From Semisulcospira habei (Eukaryota; Mollusca; Gastropoda; Semisulcospiridae): DNA of 64,000 nt. The notes beneath the pieces were generated by a model. That model did not search any database. It was given only the letters and a program-made list of their open reading frames with translations, and was not told the DNA's origin. A program made the translations under genes and the position numbers. Of the stretch, positions 13,208-21,831 are shown piece after piece; position 1 is the stretch's first letter, and every line of letters starts with the position of its first letter. Where the stretch lies: assembly GCA_036245525.1 (NCBI GenBank), contig BTPG01000004.1:229680153-229744152 (forward strand). The letters run 5' to 3'.

Positions 13208-13582
13208 GTGGAACGGAGCTGTCTGTTTTATGACGCTCTCAGAAGACAGCCATTACTTCTGGATCAGCAAATTATGCGGGCATGGCTTCAATGACGAGCG
13301 CCATCTTTTTGGTGAAAGGATTATTGACGAAAATGTTCTCTGATAAAACACTGGAGAAATCGAATCCTTTTGGCGATTTCCTCCTTAGAATGGGCTTTTG
13401 ATGCGAACCTTCTCTGATCAAATACCAAAGTAGACAATTTTTAGTGAAAGGAGTAGTGATGCAACGCTGATCGATTTTCCTACATGAACGCGAGTTTCTT
13501 ATATTTTACTCGATAGAATTTGGGCAGTGGGCAGATGTTCACATCTGCACGGGACATAGACGACCCCGCCCTCCACGAGTCG

Positions 13583-16500
13583 CCTGCTGCCTTGCAGGCC
13601 TGGCCGCTTGGCTGCGGAAAGGCTAAGGGAGGAAACCCCTGACATCAAAGCCCCCGTGTCTCCGGGGAAGGCTTTTGAGCCAGAGACTAGGACAAGGACA
13701 GTCTGATATAAAACCTACGACCCGAGGACCTCGATGCCATCGTCCCAGCTTGCTAGGCCATGGCAGATGAACCAAGGGTTTAAAGGGTGGGGCCAGTACT
13801 GCGCACACTGCACTCCACCAAAAAGCTCCACCGCGCAGGCTTTAGGAAACGTCCACGGACCATGACACTGACCATTCCAAGTCCTGTAGCGACGGGCGAG
13901 GGGCGAAACGGCAGGTGAAAGATGTCACTGGAAGCCGCAGTCTCAAACCTGCATGCAGGCGGTTCAGGATATTGGTCGCCTGATGTTGACCTGGGGATGA
14001 CAACATCACTCGGCACACCCTGAACGACCAAGCAGCCTTCTCTAGGGACAGCACTGCTTGCTCCACACGGAGAGGGGCCTAGAAAAGGTGGCCTAACCAA
14101 AGCTCGTCCCCTCGCAACCCCAGTTGGCTAGCCGCGGTCAACGGGCATCTTCTCCTGCGGTCAAAAAACAAGAAAGAATAACGGATCCACTCTCATGACG
14201 ACCACGACCGGACTCAACGTAGCATGCTGGAACGTCCGAACCATGCTCGACAAAGCAGACAGCGGACGCCCTGAACGTCGCTCCGCCCTCATTGCCCATG
14301 AATTGCGGAGGTTAAACATCGACATCGCCGCGCTCAGCGAAGTACGCCTTCCGGACGAAGGCAGCCTCCAAGAACTTGGTGCTGGGTACACCCTCTACTG
14401 GTCAGGCAGGCCTGCATCAGAAAGACGGCTTTCAGGCGTGGGTTTCATGGTCAAGACATCCATTGCGACTAAGCTGGAAAACCTACCAACGGGCCACTCA
14501 GACCGCATCATGTCCATGCGCCTCCCACTGAGACACCAGCAGCACGTCACCCTTCTCAGTGTGTACTCCCCAACCCTCCTGGCAGAGCCTGCTGAAAAGG
14601 ACAAGTTTTACACTGACCTGCGCAGCCTCCTACAAAGTACCCCTGCAGACGACAAAGTCATCATCCTTGGCGACTTCAACGCCAGAGTAGGCCAAGACTC
14701 TGAAGCCTGGAAAGGAGTCCTCGGCAAGCATGGCGTGGGGAACTGCAATGACAATGGCCGCCTACTATTGGAGTTCTGTGCGGAGCAGCAACTGGTCATC
14801 ACCAACAGTACTTTTCAGCAAAAGGACAGTCGAAAGACCACCTGGATGCATCCTCGCTCCAAGCACTGGCACCTTATCGACTATGTCCTAGTGCGTCAGA
14901 GGGACCGCAGTGACGTCCTCCTCACCAGAGTGATGCCCAGCGCAGAGTGCCACACTGACCACCGCCTTGTCCGCTGCAAACTCAGGCTCCACTTCAAGCC
15001 AAAACCCAAGAAATGGGGGCCCCCCAAGAAAAAGCTTGATGTTGCCAGCCTTCAGCGTGACGATGTGAAAGCTGCCTTTCAGACAGATTTACAGCGCAGG
15101 CTCAAAGACACAGCGGACCCAGTAGACTCCTCCCCTGAAACACTTTGGGAACAACTGAAAACTGCTATTGCAAAATCCTCTGCAGAAGTCTTGGGTTTCG
15201 CCAGAAAGAAGAACAAAGACTGGTTTGACGAAAACGATGTAGAGATCCAGGAACACCTAGCAAAAAAAAGAGCCGCCCATCAGGCCCACCTAGCCCAGCC
15301 TTCCTGCCCTGTGAAGAAGTCTGCCTTCCGCCTCGTCTGCAGCAGTCTCCAGCGCAAGCTCAGAGATCTCCAGAATGAGTGGTGGACCAGACTTGCACAG
15401 AGGACCCAGCTTTGTGCTGACAATGGTGACTACAGGGGCTTCTACGAAGCACTGAAAGCAGTGTATGGCCCCAGGCACCTGGTACAAAGTCCCCTGCGAA
15501 GCGCGAATGGCCAGGCACTCCTCACAGATAATACCTCCATCTTGAACCGCTGGTCGGAATACTTTCAGAGCCTCTTCAGCGCTGAGCGCACTGTTCAAGA
15601 AGCAGTCGTCCTACAAATCCCACACCTCCCAGTAAAGGTTGAATTGGACGAACCGCCCACCGCTGAAGAGACCCTCACAGCCATCCACCAGCTCAAGAGT
15701 GGCAAAGCAGCAGGCATTGATGGAATACCGCCAGAGATCTGGAAACATGGAGGCACAGCACTGCACAACAAGCTCCATGACCTCTTTCTCTGCTGCTGGG
15801 AGGAAGGAACACTACCAAAAGATCTCCGTGACGCAGTCGTTATCACCCTGTACAAGAACAAAGGCGAGAAGTCTGACTGTTCCAACTATCGGGGAATTAC
15901 CCTGCTGTCCATTGCTGGGAAAATCCTTGCAAGGCTGCTCCTGAATCGGCTGGTACCTGCCATCGCTGAAGACCAACTCCCAGAGGGCCAGTGTGGCTTC
16001 AGAGCAAACAGGAGCACCACCGATATGGTCTTTGTGCTGAGACAGCTACAGGAGAAGTGCCGCGAGCAGAACAAAGGGCTGTACGTAACATTTGTCGACC
16101 TAACAAAAGCGTTCGACACTGTGAGCAGGCAAGGCATGTGGCAGATCCTGGAGCGACTTGGCTGTCCCCCAAAGTTCCTCAACATGATTGTCCAGCTACA
16201 CGAGGACCAGCAAGGCCAGGTCAGACTCAACAATGACCTCTCAGAACCATTCCCTATTCTCAACGGCGTAAAGCAGGGCTGCGTGCTGGCACCGACCCTC
16301 TTCACCATCTTTTTTAGCATGATGTTGAAGCAGGCCACAGTGGACCTCGATGATGACGATGCAGTGTACATCAGGTATCGTCTCGATGGCAGCCTGTTCA
16401 ACCTCAGACGACTGCAGGCCCACACGAAAACCCTAGACCAACTGATTCGTGAGCTGCTTTTTGCTGATGATGCTGCCCTCGTTGCACACACAGAGAGAGC

Positions 16501-17440
16501 CCTGCAGCGCATCACGTCTTGCTTCGCAGATGCTGCCCAGCTCTTTGGACTCGAGGTCAGTCTGAAAAAGACAGAGGTCCTCCATCAGCCGGCACCCAAG
16601 ACAGTGTATCGCCCTCCTCACATCACCATTGGCGAGTCTGAACTAAAGTCAGTGCACCAGTTTACTTACCTTGGCTGCATTATCACGTCGGACGCCAAGC
16701 TGGACAAGGAGCTTGACAGCAGGCTGGCAAAAGCGAACAGTGCTTTCGGGCGACTTTTCAAGCGGGTGTGGCACAATCAACAGCTGAAAACAGGCACCAA
16801 GATCAGCGTGTACAGAGCTGTGGTCCTCACCACCCTGCTGTATGGTTCCGAGTCCTGGGCCCTCTACCGCAGCCAACTACGACTCCTCGAACGCTTCCAC
16901 CAGCGCTGCCTGCGTACCATCCTGGGCATTCACTGGAGTGACTATGTCACCAACGTCGAGGTCCTTGAACAGGCTGAAACTGTGAGCATCGAGGCTTTGC
17001 TGCTGCGGACACAGCTCCGCTGGGCGGGGCATGTCTCCAGGATGGAGGATCATCGCCTACCAAAGATCACCCTGTTCGGCGAGCTTGCTACTGGACACCG
17101 TGACAGAGGGGCACCAAAGAAGAGATACAAAGACTGTCTCAAGAAGTCACTTAGTGCCTGCCAAATCGACCACCACCAGTGGTCTTCGCTTGCTGCGGAC
17201 CGTGACACCTGGCGCTCCACCATTTACAAGGCAGCTGTCTCCTTTGAGGACTCTCGCAGAGCTAGCCTTAAGGACAAGAGGCTCAGGAGAAAAAACAGAG
17301 ATGCCGCAGCTCAGAACCCTGACCAGACCTTCCCCTGCAGCCACTGCGGTCGAACCTGCCTGTCTCGGATTGGCCTCCGCAGCCACGAACAAGCCTGCAG
17401 ACGTCGTGGGCAACTCCTATAAAATCTTCGTTCGCGAAGT
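13583..17440 (+). mobile_element. Full-length APE-type non-LTR retrotransposon (LINE)
   Basis: The ~612-bp 5' UTR starts at the base where the 8038 copy also starts and leads into one long intact ORF. The 3' boundary is uncertain, because no poly-A or simple repeat tail and no clear target-site duplication was found between 17423 and 17620. Fragments of the same family lie at 8038-8668 and 56143-56871, almost identical in sequence, so the family amplified recently. Confidence 0.85.
14195..17422 (+). CDS. LINE endonuclease-reverse transcriptase polyprotein
   Basis: The 1075-residue ORF is open from ATG (14195) to TAA. It nicks target DNA and reverse-transcribes the element's own RNA. Residues ~5-270 form an APE-like endonuclease: VACWNVRTM near the start, then LSEVRLPDEG, ILGDFNARVG and a terminal HTDHRLV motif. 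The central reverse transcriptase has NYRGITLLS, FVDLTKAFDTV, NGVKQGCVLAPTLF and the catalytic FADDAALV. The C-terminus has a zinc knuckle-like motif CSHCGRTCLSRIGLRSHEQAC. No stop or frameshift is visible, so the enzyme could be functional. The clade is not certain from sequence alone (RTE/Ingi/Nimb-like possible). Endonuclease, RT and terminal zinc motif together match a full-length single-ORF LINE. Confidence 0.93.
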   Translation: MTTTTGLNVACWNVRTMLDKADSGRPERRSALIAHELRRLNIDIAALSEVRLPDEGSLQELGAGYTLYWSGRPASERRLSGVGFMVKTSIATKLENLPTGHSDRIMSMRLPLRHQQHVTLLSVYSPTLLAEPAEKDKFYTDLRSLLQSTPADDKVIILGDFNARVGQDSEAWKGVLGKHGVGNCNDNGRLLLEFCAEQQLVITNSTFQQKDSRKTTWMHPRSKHWHLIDYVLVRQRDRSDVLLTRVMPSAECHTDHRLVRCKLRLHFKPKPKKWGPPKKKLDVASLQRDDVKAAFQTDLQRRLKDTADPVDSSPETLWEQLKTAIAKSSAEVLGFARKKNKDWFDENDVEIQEHLAKKRAAHQAHLAQPSCPVKKSAFRLVCSSLQRKLRDLQNEWWTRLAQRTQLCADNGDYRGFYEALKAVYGPRHLVQSPLRSANGQALLTDNTSILNRWSEYFQSLFSAERTVQEAVVLQIPHLPVKVELDEPPTAEETLTAIHQLKSGKAAGIDGIPPEIWKHGGTALHNKLHDLFLCCWEEGTLPKDLRDAVVITLYKNKGEKSDCSNYRGITLLSIAGKILARLLLNRLVPAIAEDQLPEGQCGFRANRSTTDMVFVLRQLQEKCREQNKGLYVTFVDLTKAFDTVSRQGMWQILERLGCPPKFLNMIVQLHEDQQGQVRLNNDLSEPFPILNGVKQGCVLAPTLFTIFFSMMLKQATVDLDDDDAVYIRYRLDGSLFNLRRLQAHTKTLDQLIRELLFADDAALVAHTERALQRITSCFADAAQLFGLEVSLKKTEVLHQPAPKTVYRPPHITIGESELKSVHQFTYLGCIITSDAKLDKELDSRLAKANSAFGRLFKRVWHNQQLKTGTKISVYRAVVLTTLLYGSESWALYRSQLRLLERFHQRCLRTILGIHWSDYVTNVEVLEQAETVSIEALLLRTQLRWAGHVSRMEDHRLPKITLFGELATGHRDRGAPKKRYKDCLKKSLSACQIDHHQWSSLAADRDTWRSTIYKAAVSFEDSRRASLKDKRLRRKNRDAAAQNPDQTFPCSHCGRTCLSRIGLRSHEQACRRRGQLL

Positions 17441-17656
17441 CAAGCCAAGATGTCTGTGTCTTCACCAGCAGTGTTGTCTCTGTCTTCACCGGGCATCATA
17501 TTCCTCAAACAGTGGTGTTTCTGTGTCTGTGTACCCTGTACACAAAATTCACCAAATAGAAAAAACAATGTTAAATGTTTAGGGCTTAAAGTCTTTTGTC
17601 CACCACAAAGGTGATCTCAAAGACGGGCACCGAAAAGAGGTATGTACAAATTTTGA

Positions 17657-17690
17657 CCTGAGCTGGGTTCAAACCCAGGACCTTTTGTCT
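17657..17690. other. tRNA T-arm-like palindrome at edge of block A
   Basis: CTGGGTTCAAACCCAG resembles a tRNA T-arm/B box and forms a perfect short stem. No A box or cloverleaf is present. The stop codon of the neighbouring 17669-17974 ORF lies within it, so that ORF's last residues may come from an inserted SINE remnant. Confidence 0.3.
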
Positions 17691-17974
17691 TCGCCAGTAA
17701 CAAGAAAGTATTCTTTGATCGCGTCATCGACATTTGAAAATGTATGCTGTGCGTGACCCTCAAGCCTGAGTTTTTCATTGATGAAATCAAGTTTCTCAAT
17801 TCTTTGCTTCTCATAATCTTGTTGGGCTTGTGCCAGTTTTTCAGATGCCTCATTGTGACGCTTCATTTCTTCTGCAGATTCCTCTCTACCCATTTTTGAA
17901 AAAAGATAGTTCGATCCACTGAAAGCCAATGCGTTAACAACGGCCCCACCAATCATAATAGCTATAGTTGCCAT
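17669..17974 (-). CDS. Virus-like cluster A, small membrane protein (101 aa)
   Basis: Start ATG at 17974. An N-terminal hydrophobic segment (residues ~2-26, with GGAVVNALAF) is followed by a charged, probably helical stretch (~28-75, EE/KR/Q-rich). Function is unknown. Membrane-tethered helical proteins of this layout fit a virion or membrane-remodelling role, but that is inference. It is the last gene of a minus-strand run of eight closely spaced ORFs, only 9 bp from the next. The C-terminus ends in a tRNA-like palindrome and may be replaced by inserted sequence. Confidence 0.6.
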   Translation of the reverse strand: MATIAIMIGGAVVNALAFSGSNYLFSKMGREESAEEMKRHNEASEKLAQAQQDYEKQRIEKLDFINEKLRLEGHAQHTFSNVDDAIKEYFLVTGEDKRSWV

Positions 17975-17983
17975 ACTTTTTAT

Positions 17984-18214
17984 TTACATAGAAACATTTT
18001 CTGGAATAATTCCTTGCTTGACGAGAAGGTCTTTTGTGGCAATCGATGCTGTGACAACTGCTACTAGCTTAGCACTGTCTTCAAAGTCTAATCTACTAAA
18101 GTCTGCCGATTTCATTTTGAGAAGACTTTCCCCCAGCATAGAATAAGCAACTGTTAGCCCGCTTATTACGGCAGAGTGATAGACGAGGTTCATTATGTTC
18201 TTTGTGTCGCTCAT
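17984..18214 (-). CDS. Virus-like cluster A, 76-aa hydrophobic protein
   Basis: Start ATG at 18214. It has hydrophobic stretches at residues ~12-28 (VISGLTVAYSMLG) and ~48-60 (KLVAVVTASIA) linked by a charged segment. It is not recognised. Its compact position between two ORFs in the same strand supports a real gene. Confidence 0.55.
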   Translation of the reverse strand: MSDTKNIMNLVYHSAVISGLTVAYSMLGESLLKMKSADFSRLDFEDSAKLVAVVTASIATKDLLVKQGIIPENVSM

Positions 18215-18250
18215 TTTCTTATGCTACAAAAATTAAAATAATAAATTTAT

Positions 18251-18673
18251 TTACTGCATGTAAAATGGGTCTAAAGGTTTTGACACTGCTGGTAATGTGG
18301 AGACTTCTTCTTTTATTTTTGGAGTGTTTGATTTTTTGGACACTGTTCGAGTGTTTGGTTTGTATTTTTTGTATAATTGGTAACCTACGTAACCAAATCC
18401 GAGAACAAATCCAGCAACTATATATTTTGTTGTTTTGGGTTTAGACTCAGTTGTTTGTCTCTTACTTTGTTGGGGGTGTGTTGGTCATGACACCGGTGCT
18501 GTTGATGGTGTGTCAGTCTTTTGTGTTAATGTCTGAAGCTGTAATTTTTTTGGTCTGTTATATTCAGCTAATCTTTTTCCAGCCTCTATTCGACCTGGAC
18601 TTTTAGTCTTAGTCACCGTTTGAACTTGTGTCAAGACAGGACTCTGATGTGGAGTCGTCTGGGTCTCGTCCAT
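18251..18673 (-). pseudogene. Virus-like cluster A, single-TM protein with internal TGA
   Basis: Start ATG at 18673; TAA at 18251-18253. The N-terminal ~60 residues are polar and T/Q/K-rich. An in-frame TGA at 18485-18487 interrupts the frame. Downstream, the same frame stays open through a hydrophobic segment (AGFVLGFGYVGYQLY) and a basic tail. The start overlaps the end of the upstream ORF by 65 bp in another frame. Function unknown. Confidence 0.55.
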
Positions 18674-19130
18674 TTTCTTCTAATTTAAAATTTATTTTAG
18701 AAAAATCGATATGACTCCCAGTTACAAGCAAGGTTACCACAGGTGCAAGGTAACTGCCAAACTTGTAAAACATAAGGCATGCTAATTTGCCTATTGAACT
18801 TAAAACTATGGGGTTGCTTTCTAGATCATGTGAAAGGCTGTCAGTATCTACAGGTAGGAAGTGACTCACAGCTTTTGTGTATAGGCAGACAAGAGATCGA
18901 CTCAAATCACGTGTCATTAGTGAAGCAATGTGATTTTCATATTTAGCATGAAGTTTGATTAGCTCGTCAGCGGTGAGGGATTCTATGTCTTCTGTCATGT
19001 ATTGTTTACCGAGAAAAGCTTTTGATTTTCCACAAACAACTACAGAGAGAAGACGTTGTTTTTTAGACTCTAAGTCTTTGTTTTCTACAGCGCAGATATC
19101 GCTTAGAAGAAGTAATTTGTCTTGGTTCAT
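18609..19130 (-). CDS. Virus-like cluster A, 173-aa protein, unknown
   Basis: Start ATG at 19130. The N-terminal two thirds are mixed charged/hydrophobic. A hydrophobic stretch at ~residues 112-140 (KLACLMFYKFG...APVVTLLVTG) may be a membrane or buried helix pair. The C-terminus is acidic and Ser-rich. No motif is recognised. The 278-bp gap upstream (19131-19408) contains short direct repeats of GTTAACTTT and 'cttataagttctt' that may be regulatory or slippage products. Confidence 0.55.
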   Translation of the reverse strand: MNQDKLLLLSDICAVENKDLESKKQRLLSVVVCGKSKAFLGKQYMTEDIESLTADELIKLHAKYENHIASLMTRDLSRSLVCLYTKAVSHFLPVDTDSLSHDLESNPIVLSSIGKLACLMFYKFGSYLAPVVTLLVTGSHIDFSKINFKLEENGRDPDDSTSESCLDTSSNGD

Positions 19131-19408
19131 TTTATAAATGACACAGCCTTGCTTGGACCTGTGAATAACTTATGAAGTTACTGTTCATGTAACTTTCTAG
19201 AATAACGTGATCTTACTTGATAACTAATTTCAAAGTTACCTACAACTTACAAGTAACTTTGACGTTAACTTTGACGTTAACTTTAAAGTTAGTTGTCACA
19301 AGTTCTTATAAGTGACTTAAAATAAGTTCTTATAAGTTCTTGACTCCAGGCAATAAGACACTCAGACAGATTTCTCAAGTTACAAGGACAACAAGAAAAC
19401 TTTTTTTC
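19131..19408. repeat. Spacer with short direct repeats inside cluster A
   Basis: Repeated gacgttaacttt/aagttac and 'ttcttataagt' words occupy the only sizeable non-coding gap of the cluster. A promoter or origin role is possible but nothing in the sequence proves it. Confidence 0.4.
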
Positions 19409-20149
19409 TCAGTAGTACTCTGGTGGTGGAGCTGATGGCGTCAAATGAGCAGGCATAAAAGGCATGACATCTCTTTGCGAAGAGTATGACAAATTTAATG
19501 AACAATTGATTTTTACTTGCTTAAAAGTCCTTGAACTTTTTTCATAGTTTCTTCCACCCCTATTTTTTTTTCTTTCCTCTAAAAAAGATTGCTTTAGCTC
19601 TTCAACATTCACGGGTTGACTACGCATCTTATTCTGTATTTCAGATTTCTGTTGTTTGTAATTGGCCAAATCATCCTGCACTCTTTTAAATTCGTGATCA
19701 TCAATTTTATTATCGTCTAAAGCCTTACTGATAATAAGTTTCATACTGCTCAGCTTAGCTCCAGCAAGCGTACTCAATGCTTCATGCTTCTGCAACTTTG
19801 TATGAAATCTTTTGTTAAGGGCTTCCATACCAAAGCATGCCAGGCCTGTGGCAGCGCCGACACCTTCAATAGCAATTCCTATGACACTTCCAAATCCAGT
19901 GGCAAACAGAGCTAAACCAGTGACAGATAATCCAGCTGAAACCACACCCACGGCCATTGATGTGTTGTGTACAGAATTGAAAACCGTTTTGTAACGTCGT
20001 TTACACCTTGAGTATTTTGCTTGTTCTCCTTCCAAATACTTCAACGCTTCTGTAATATTCATTAAACGGAATGAGTCTGCCTGTAATGTTTTATCTGGAA
20101 CAATAGGATCAAGCGGCTCAGGTGGTATTTGTGGATACAGTGGTGGCAT
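19409..20149 (-). CDS. Virus-like cluster A, membrane protein with PSAP/PPEY tail
   Basis: The first ATG in frame is at 20149 (246 aa); upstream codons are non-ATG. The order is: Pro-rich start (PPLYPQIPPEP), charged segment, long Ala/Gly-rich hydrophobic region (~residues 63-108, with two likely membrane helices), coiled-coil-like charged region (~120-195), basic KKNRGG patch, and a C-terminus ending PSAPPPEYY. PSAP and PPxY are known ESCRT/NEDD4-recruiting late-domain motifs in many viral and cellular proteins. Their function here is inference. The gene is intact. Confidence 0.65.
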   Translation of the reverse strand: MPPLYPQIPPEPLDPIVPDKTLQADSFRLMNITEALKYLEGEQAKYSRCKRRYKTVFNSVHNTSMAVGVVSAGLSVTGLALFATGFGSVIGIAIEGVGAATGLACFGMEALNKRFHTKLQKHEALSTLAGAKLSSMKLIISKALDDNKIDDHEFKRVQDDLANYKQQKSEIQNKMRSQPVNVEELKQSFLEERKKNRGGRNYEKSSRTFKQVKINCSLNLSYSSQRDVMPFMPAHLTPSAPPPEYY

Positions 20150-20178
20150 TTTTTTGGACAAATATTTTTTTATTTTAT

Positions 20179-20729
20179 TTAATCTTCTAATTTATTTTGC
20201 AACTCTTCAAAGGTATACAATTTGCTAGCGTAATAAAATGAAACAAGATCTATGTGCTCCAGGTTTATGAAACTTAGATAAACTAGAGTTGTTTTATCAA
20301 TCACTACCTTAACAGCAGGGACACTACTCGAAACTTCAAAATCTGTATTGATTTTTCTAATAGCAATAACAACCATTGTTGACTCTGCTACTGAGCTATC
20401 CCACGTAAGTTTGATTCCCTGTGCGATATTTGCTTCTTTCACAGCTTCCACAGATCTCATGAGAATTTCAAAAACTATTGTCGCTTCTCTATCTATGGTA
20501 CATTTGCTGGTACGAACGAAATAGAAGTATCTGTTCTACCCTTTCTATTTGTAAGAAAATACCTTCGTTTCCCATACTCTTGAAGTTTTAGTTTTTCTCT
20601 GCTATTGGTTTCGGAATAGCTTGGCACAAGACTTACAAGCATTGGCTCAGAGTTAACAACTTTTCTAAATACTAAGGCACCTTCATCAGTAAAATAAACA
20701 TAAGGACTGATAAAAACAAACTTTACATC
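20179..20729 (-). pseudogene. Virus-like cluster A, ~180-aa protein with frameshift
   Basis: A downstream ORF (20179-20460 and upstream to ~20510) and an upstream open stretch (~20520-20725) are in different frames and read as one gene broken near 20515. I could not find a clean ATG at the 5' end, next to the stop of the preceding ORF. No motif is recognised. The composition, alternating hydrophobic/polar, suggests a beta-rich soluble protein. Confidence 0.5.
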
Positions 20730-21026
20730 CTATATAATGGGAATAGGTGCAAGCGGAACAGGGGTAGGAATAATTACCCACTTATTACCCACATGTTTTA
20801 AGCTGTAGAGCACATTACTTACAGGAGTAGGAACAGTAACATCACGAAGTTGACCAAGTTTAGGAAACTGTCTCTCAGCGCCATCTTTTACATCATCAAT
20901 TACCTTTCGTTTGTACAATCCAACAGAAACAAGTTCAAGGCCGTACACCTCTCCTACCTCACCTTCTTTATCAAAATCTTGCACGTCAGCCAAATCTTTC
21001 AACTCTATTGACGGACATTGGACCAA
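20730..21026 (-). CDS. Virus-like cluster A, 98-aa protein, start uncertain
   Basis: The open frame begins at a TTG; the nearest ATG (~21037) is in another frame, so the 5' end may be frameshifted. The C-terminus is Pro/Val/Ile-rich. Function unknown. It ends directly at the start of the next gene and lies 32 bp from the 248-aa ORF. Confidence 0.45.
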   Translation of the reverse strand: MVQCPSIELKDLADVQDFDKEGEVGEVYGLELVSVGLYKRKVIDDVKDGAERQFPKLGQLRDVTVPTPVSNVLYSLKHVGNKWVIIPTPVPLAPIPII

Positions 21027-21058
21027 GACCGCTCATTTTTATAAAACAAAAATAAAAT

Positions 21059-21805
21059 TTATTTCACTTCCAACACAACAGTAAAATCATGCATCTGAAC
21101 TGGTTTACCATCCTGATTAGTTACAGATAAACACAGTGATTCAAAGAAACTGGAACCTAATTTTTTAAACTGCAAATTAGGAAATCTAGCAACCACACTT
21201 TTACAATATGGGGCAGTTCCAGTCGGAAAGCATCTTAACAAAGTTGAAGGCTTTCCATTGTGTACATTTTCAGTCGTGTTTAGTTCCTTTAAATAAACAT
21301 TTAGCAATGTGTGTACTGACAAATGAACAGGGTATCTTCCAGTTATTTTATCTCCAACTGTCGTAGGTAACCAACCCTCAATATTAGCAGTTCCAAAACC
21401 AAATGCCCAATTCTCATCCTTAGAAGTTATATGTTTGCCTATTAAACCAAGCAAATATGCAAGTTCACGTGAAATTATAGGGTGACTACCTACAGGAAAT
21501 TTTAATGTAACACGTAAGTTGGCCGGATTTAAAGTTGCTTTAATTTTTAATTTAGTTTGAAACCATTCAGCTAAAGTACAAAAGTCATAATACCCAGATG
21601 GTATAAAGTGTGTTTTAGTGCCCAAGCCACTATTACCAGCATTGCTATAACTTACATGAAAACTTGTATCATCTGTTACATTAAACCACTTTACAGTGTA
21701 GAACATTTCATGGATAGCTACAGCTTTGCTACCATCATGATTATCTATTCCATTAGTTAACCACACTGGTTTGCTTGTGTCAAGATTTGTTAAGGTAATA
21801 AACAT
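21059..21805 (-). CDS. Virus-like cluster A, candidate minor capsid (penton-like) protein
   Basis: Start ATG at 21805 (248 aa, intact). The sequence is beta-strand rich with few charged helices. A conserved-looking centre (SRELAYLLGL) and a C-terminal sheet-like stretch (LCLSVTNQDGKPV followed by a V-rich strand) resemble the single-jelly-roll minor capsid proteins that accompany double-jelly-roll capsids in Polinton-like elements. This is a pattern judgement, not a demonstrated homology. It is transcribed divergently from the 21832 ORF, with only 26 bp between start codons, so a compact bidirectional promoter must lie there. Confidence 0.5.
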   Translation of the reverse strand: MFITLTNLDTSKPVWLTNGIDNHDGSKAVAIHEMFYTVKWFNVTDDTSFHVSYSNAGNSGLGTKTHFIPSGYYDFCTLAEWFQTKLKIKATLNPANLRVTLKFPVGSHPIISRELAYLLGLIGKHITSKDENWAFGFGTANIEGWLPTTVGDKITGRYPVHLSVHTLLNVYLKELNTTENVHNGKPSTLLRCFPTGTAPYCKSVVARFPNLQFKKLGSSFFESLCLSVTNQDGKPVQMHDFTVVLEVK

Positions 21806-21831
21806 TTTTTATTATCACATAAAAAAGCATA

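Noticed and set aside
17657..17690. tRNA gene suggested by CTGGGTTCAAACCCAG
   Set aside because: No A box, anticodon arm or acceptor stem; at most a SINE remnant.
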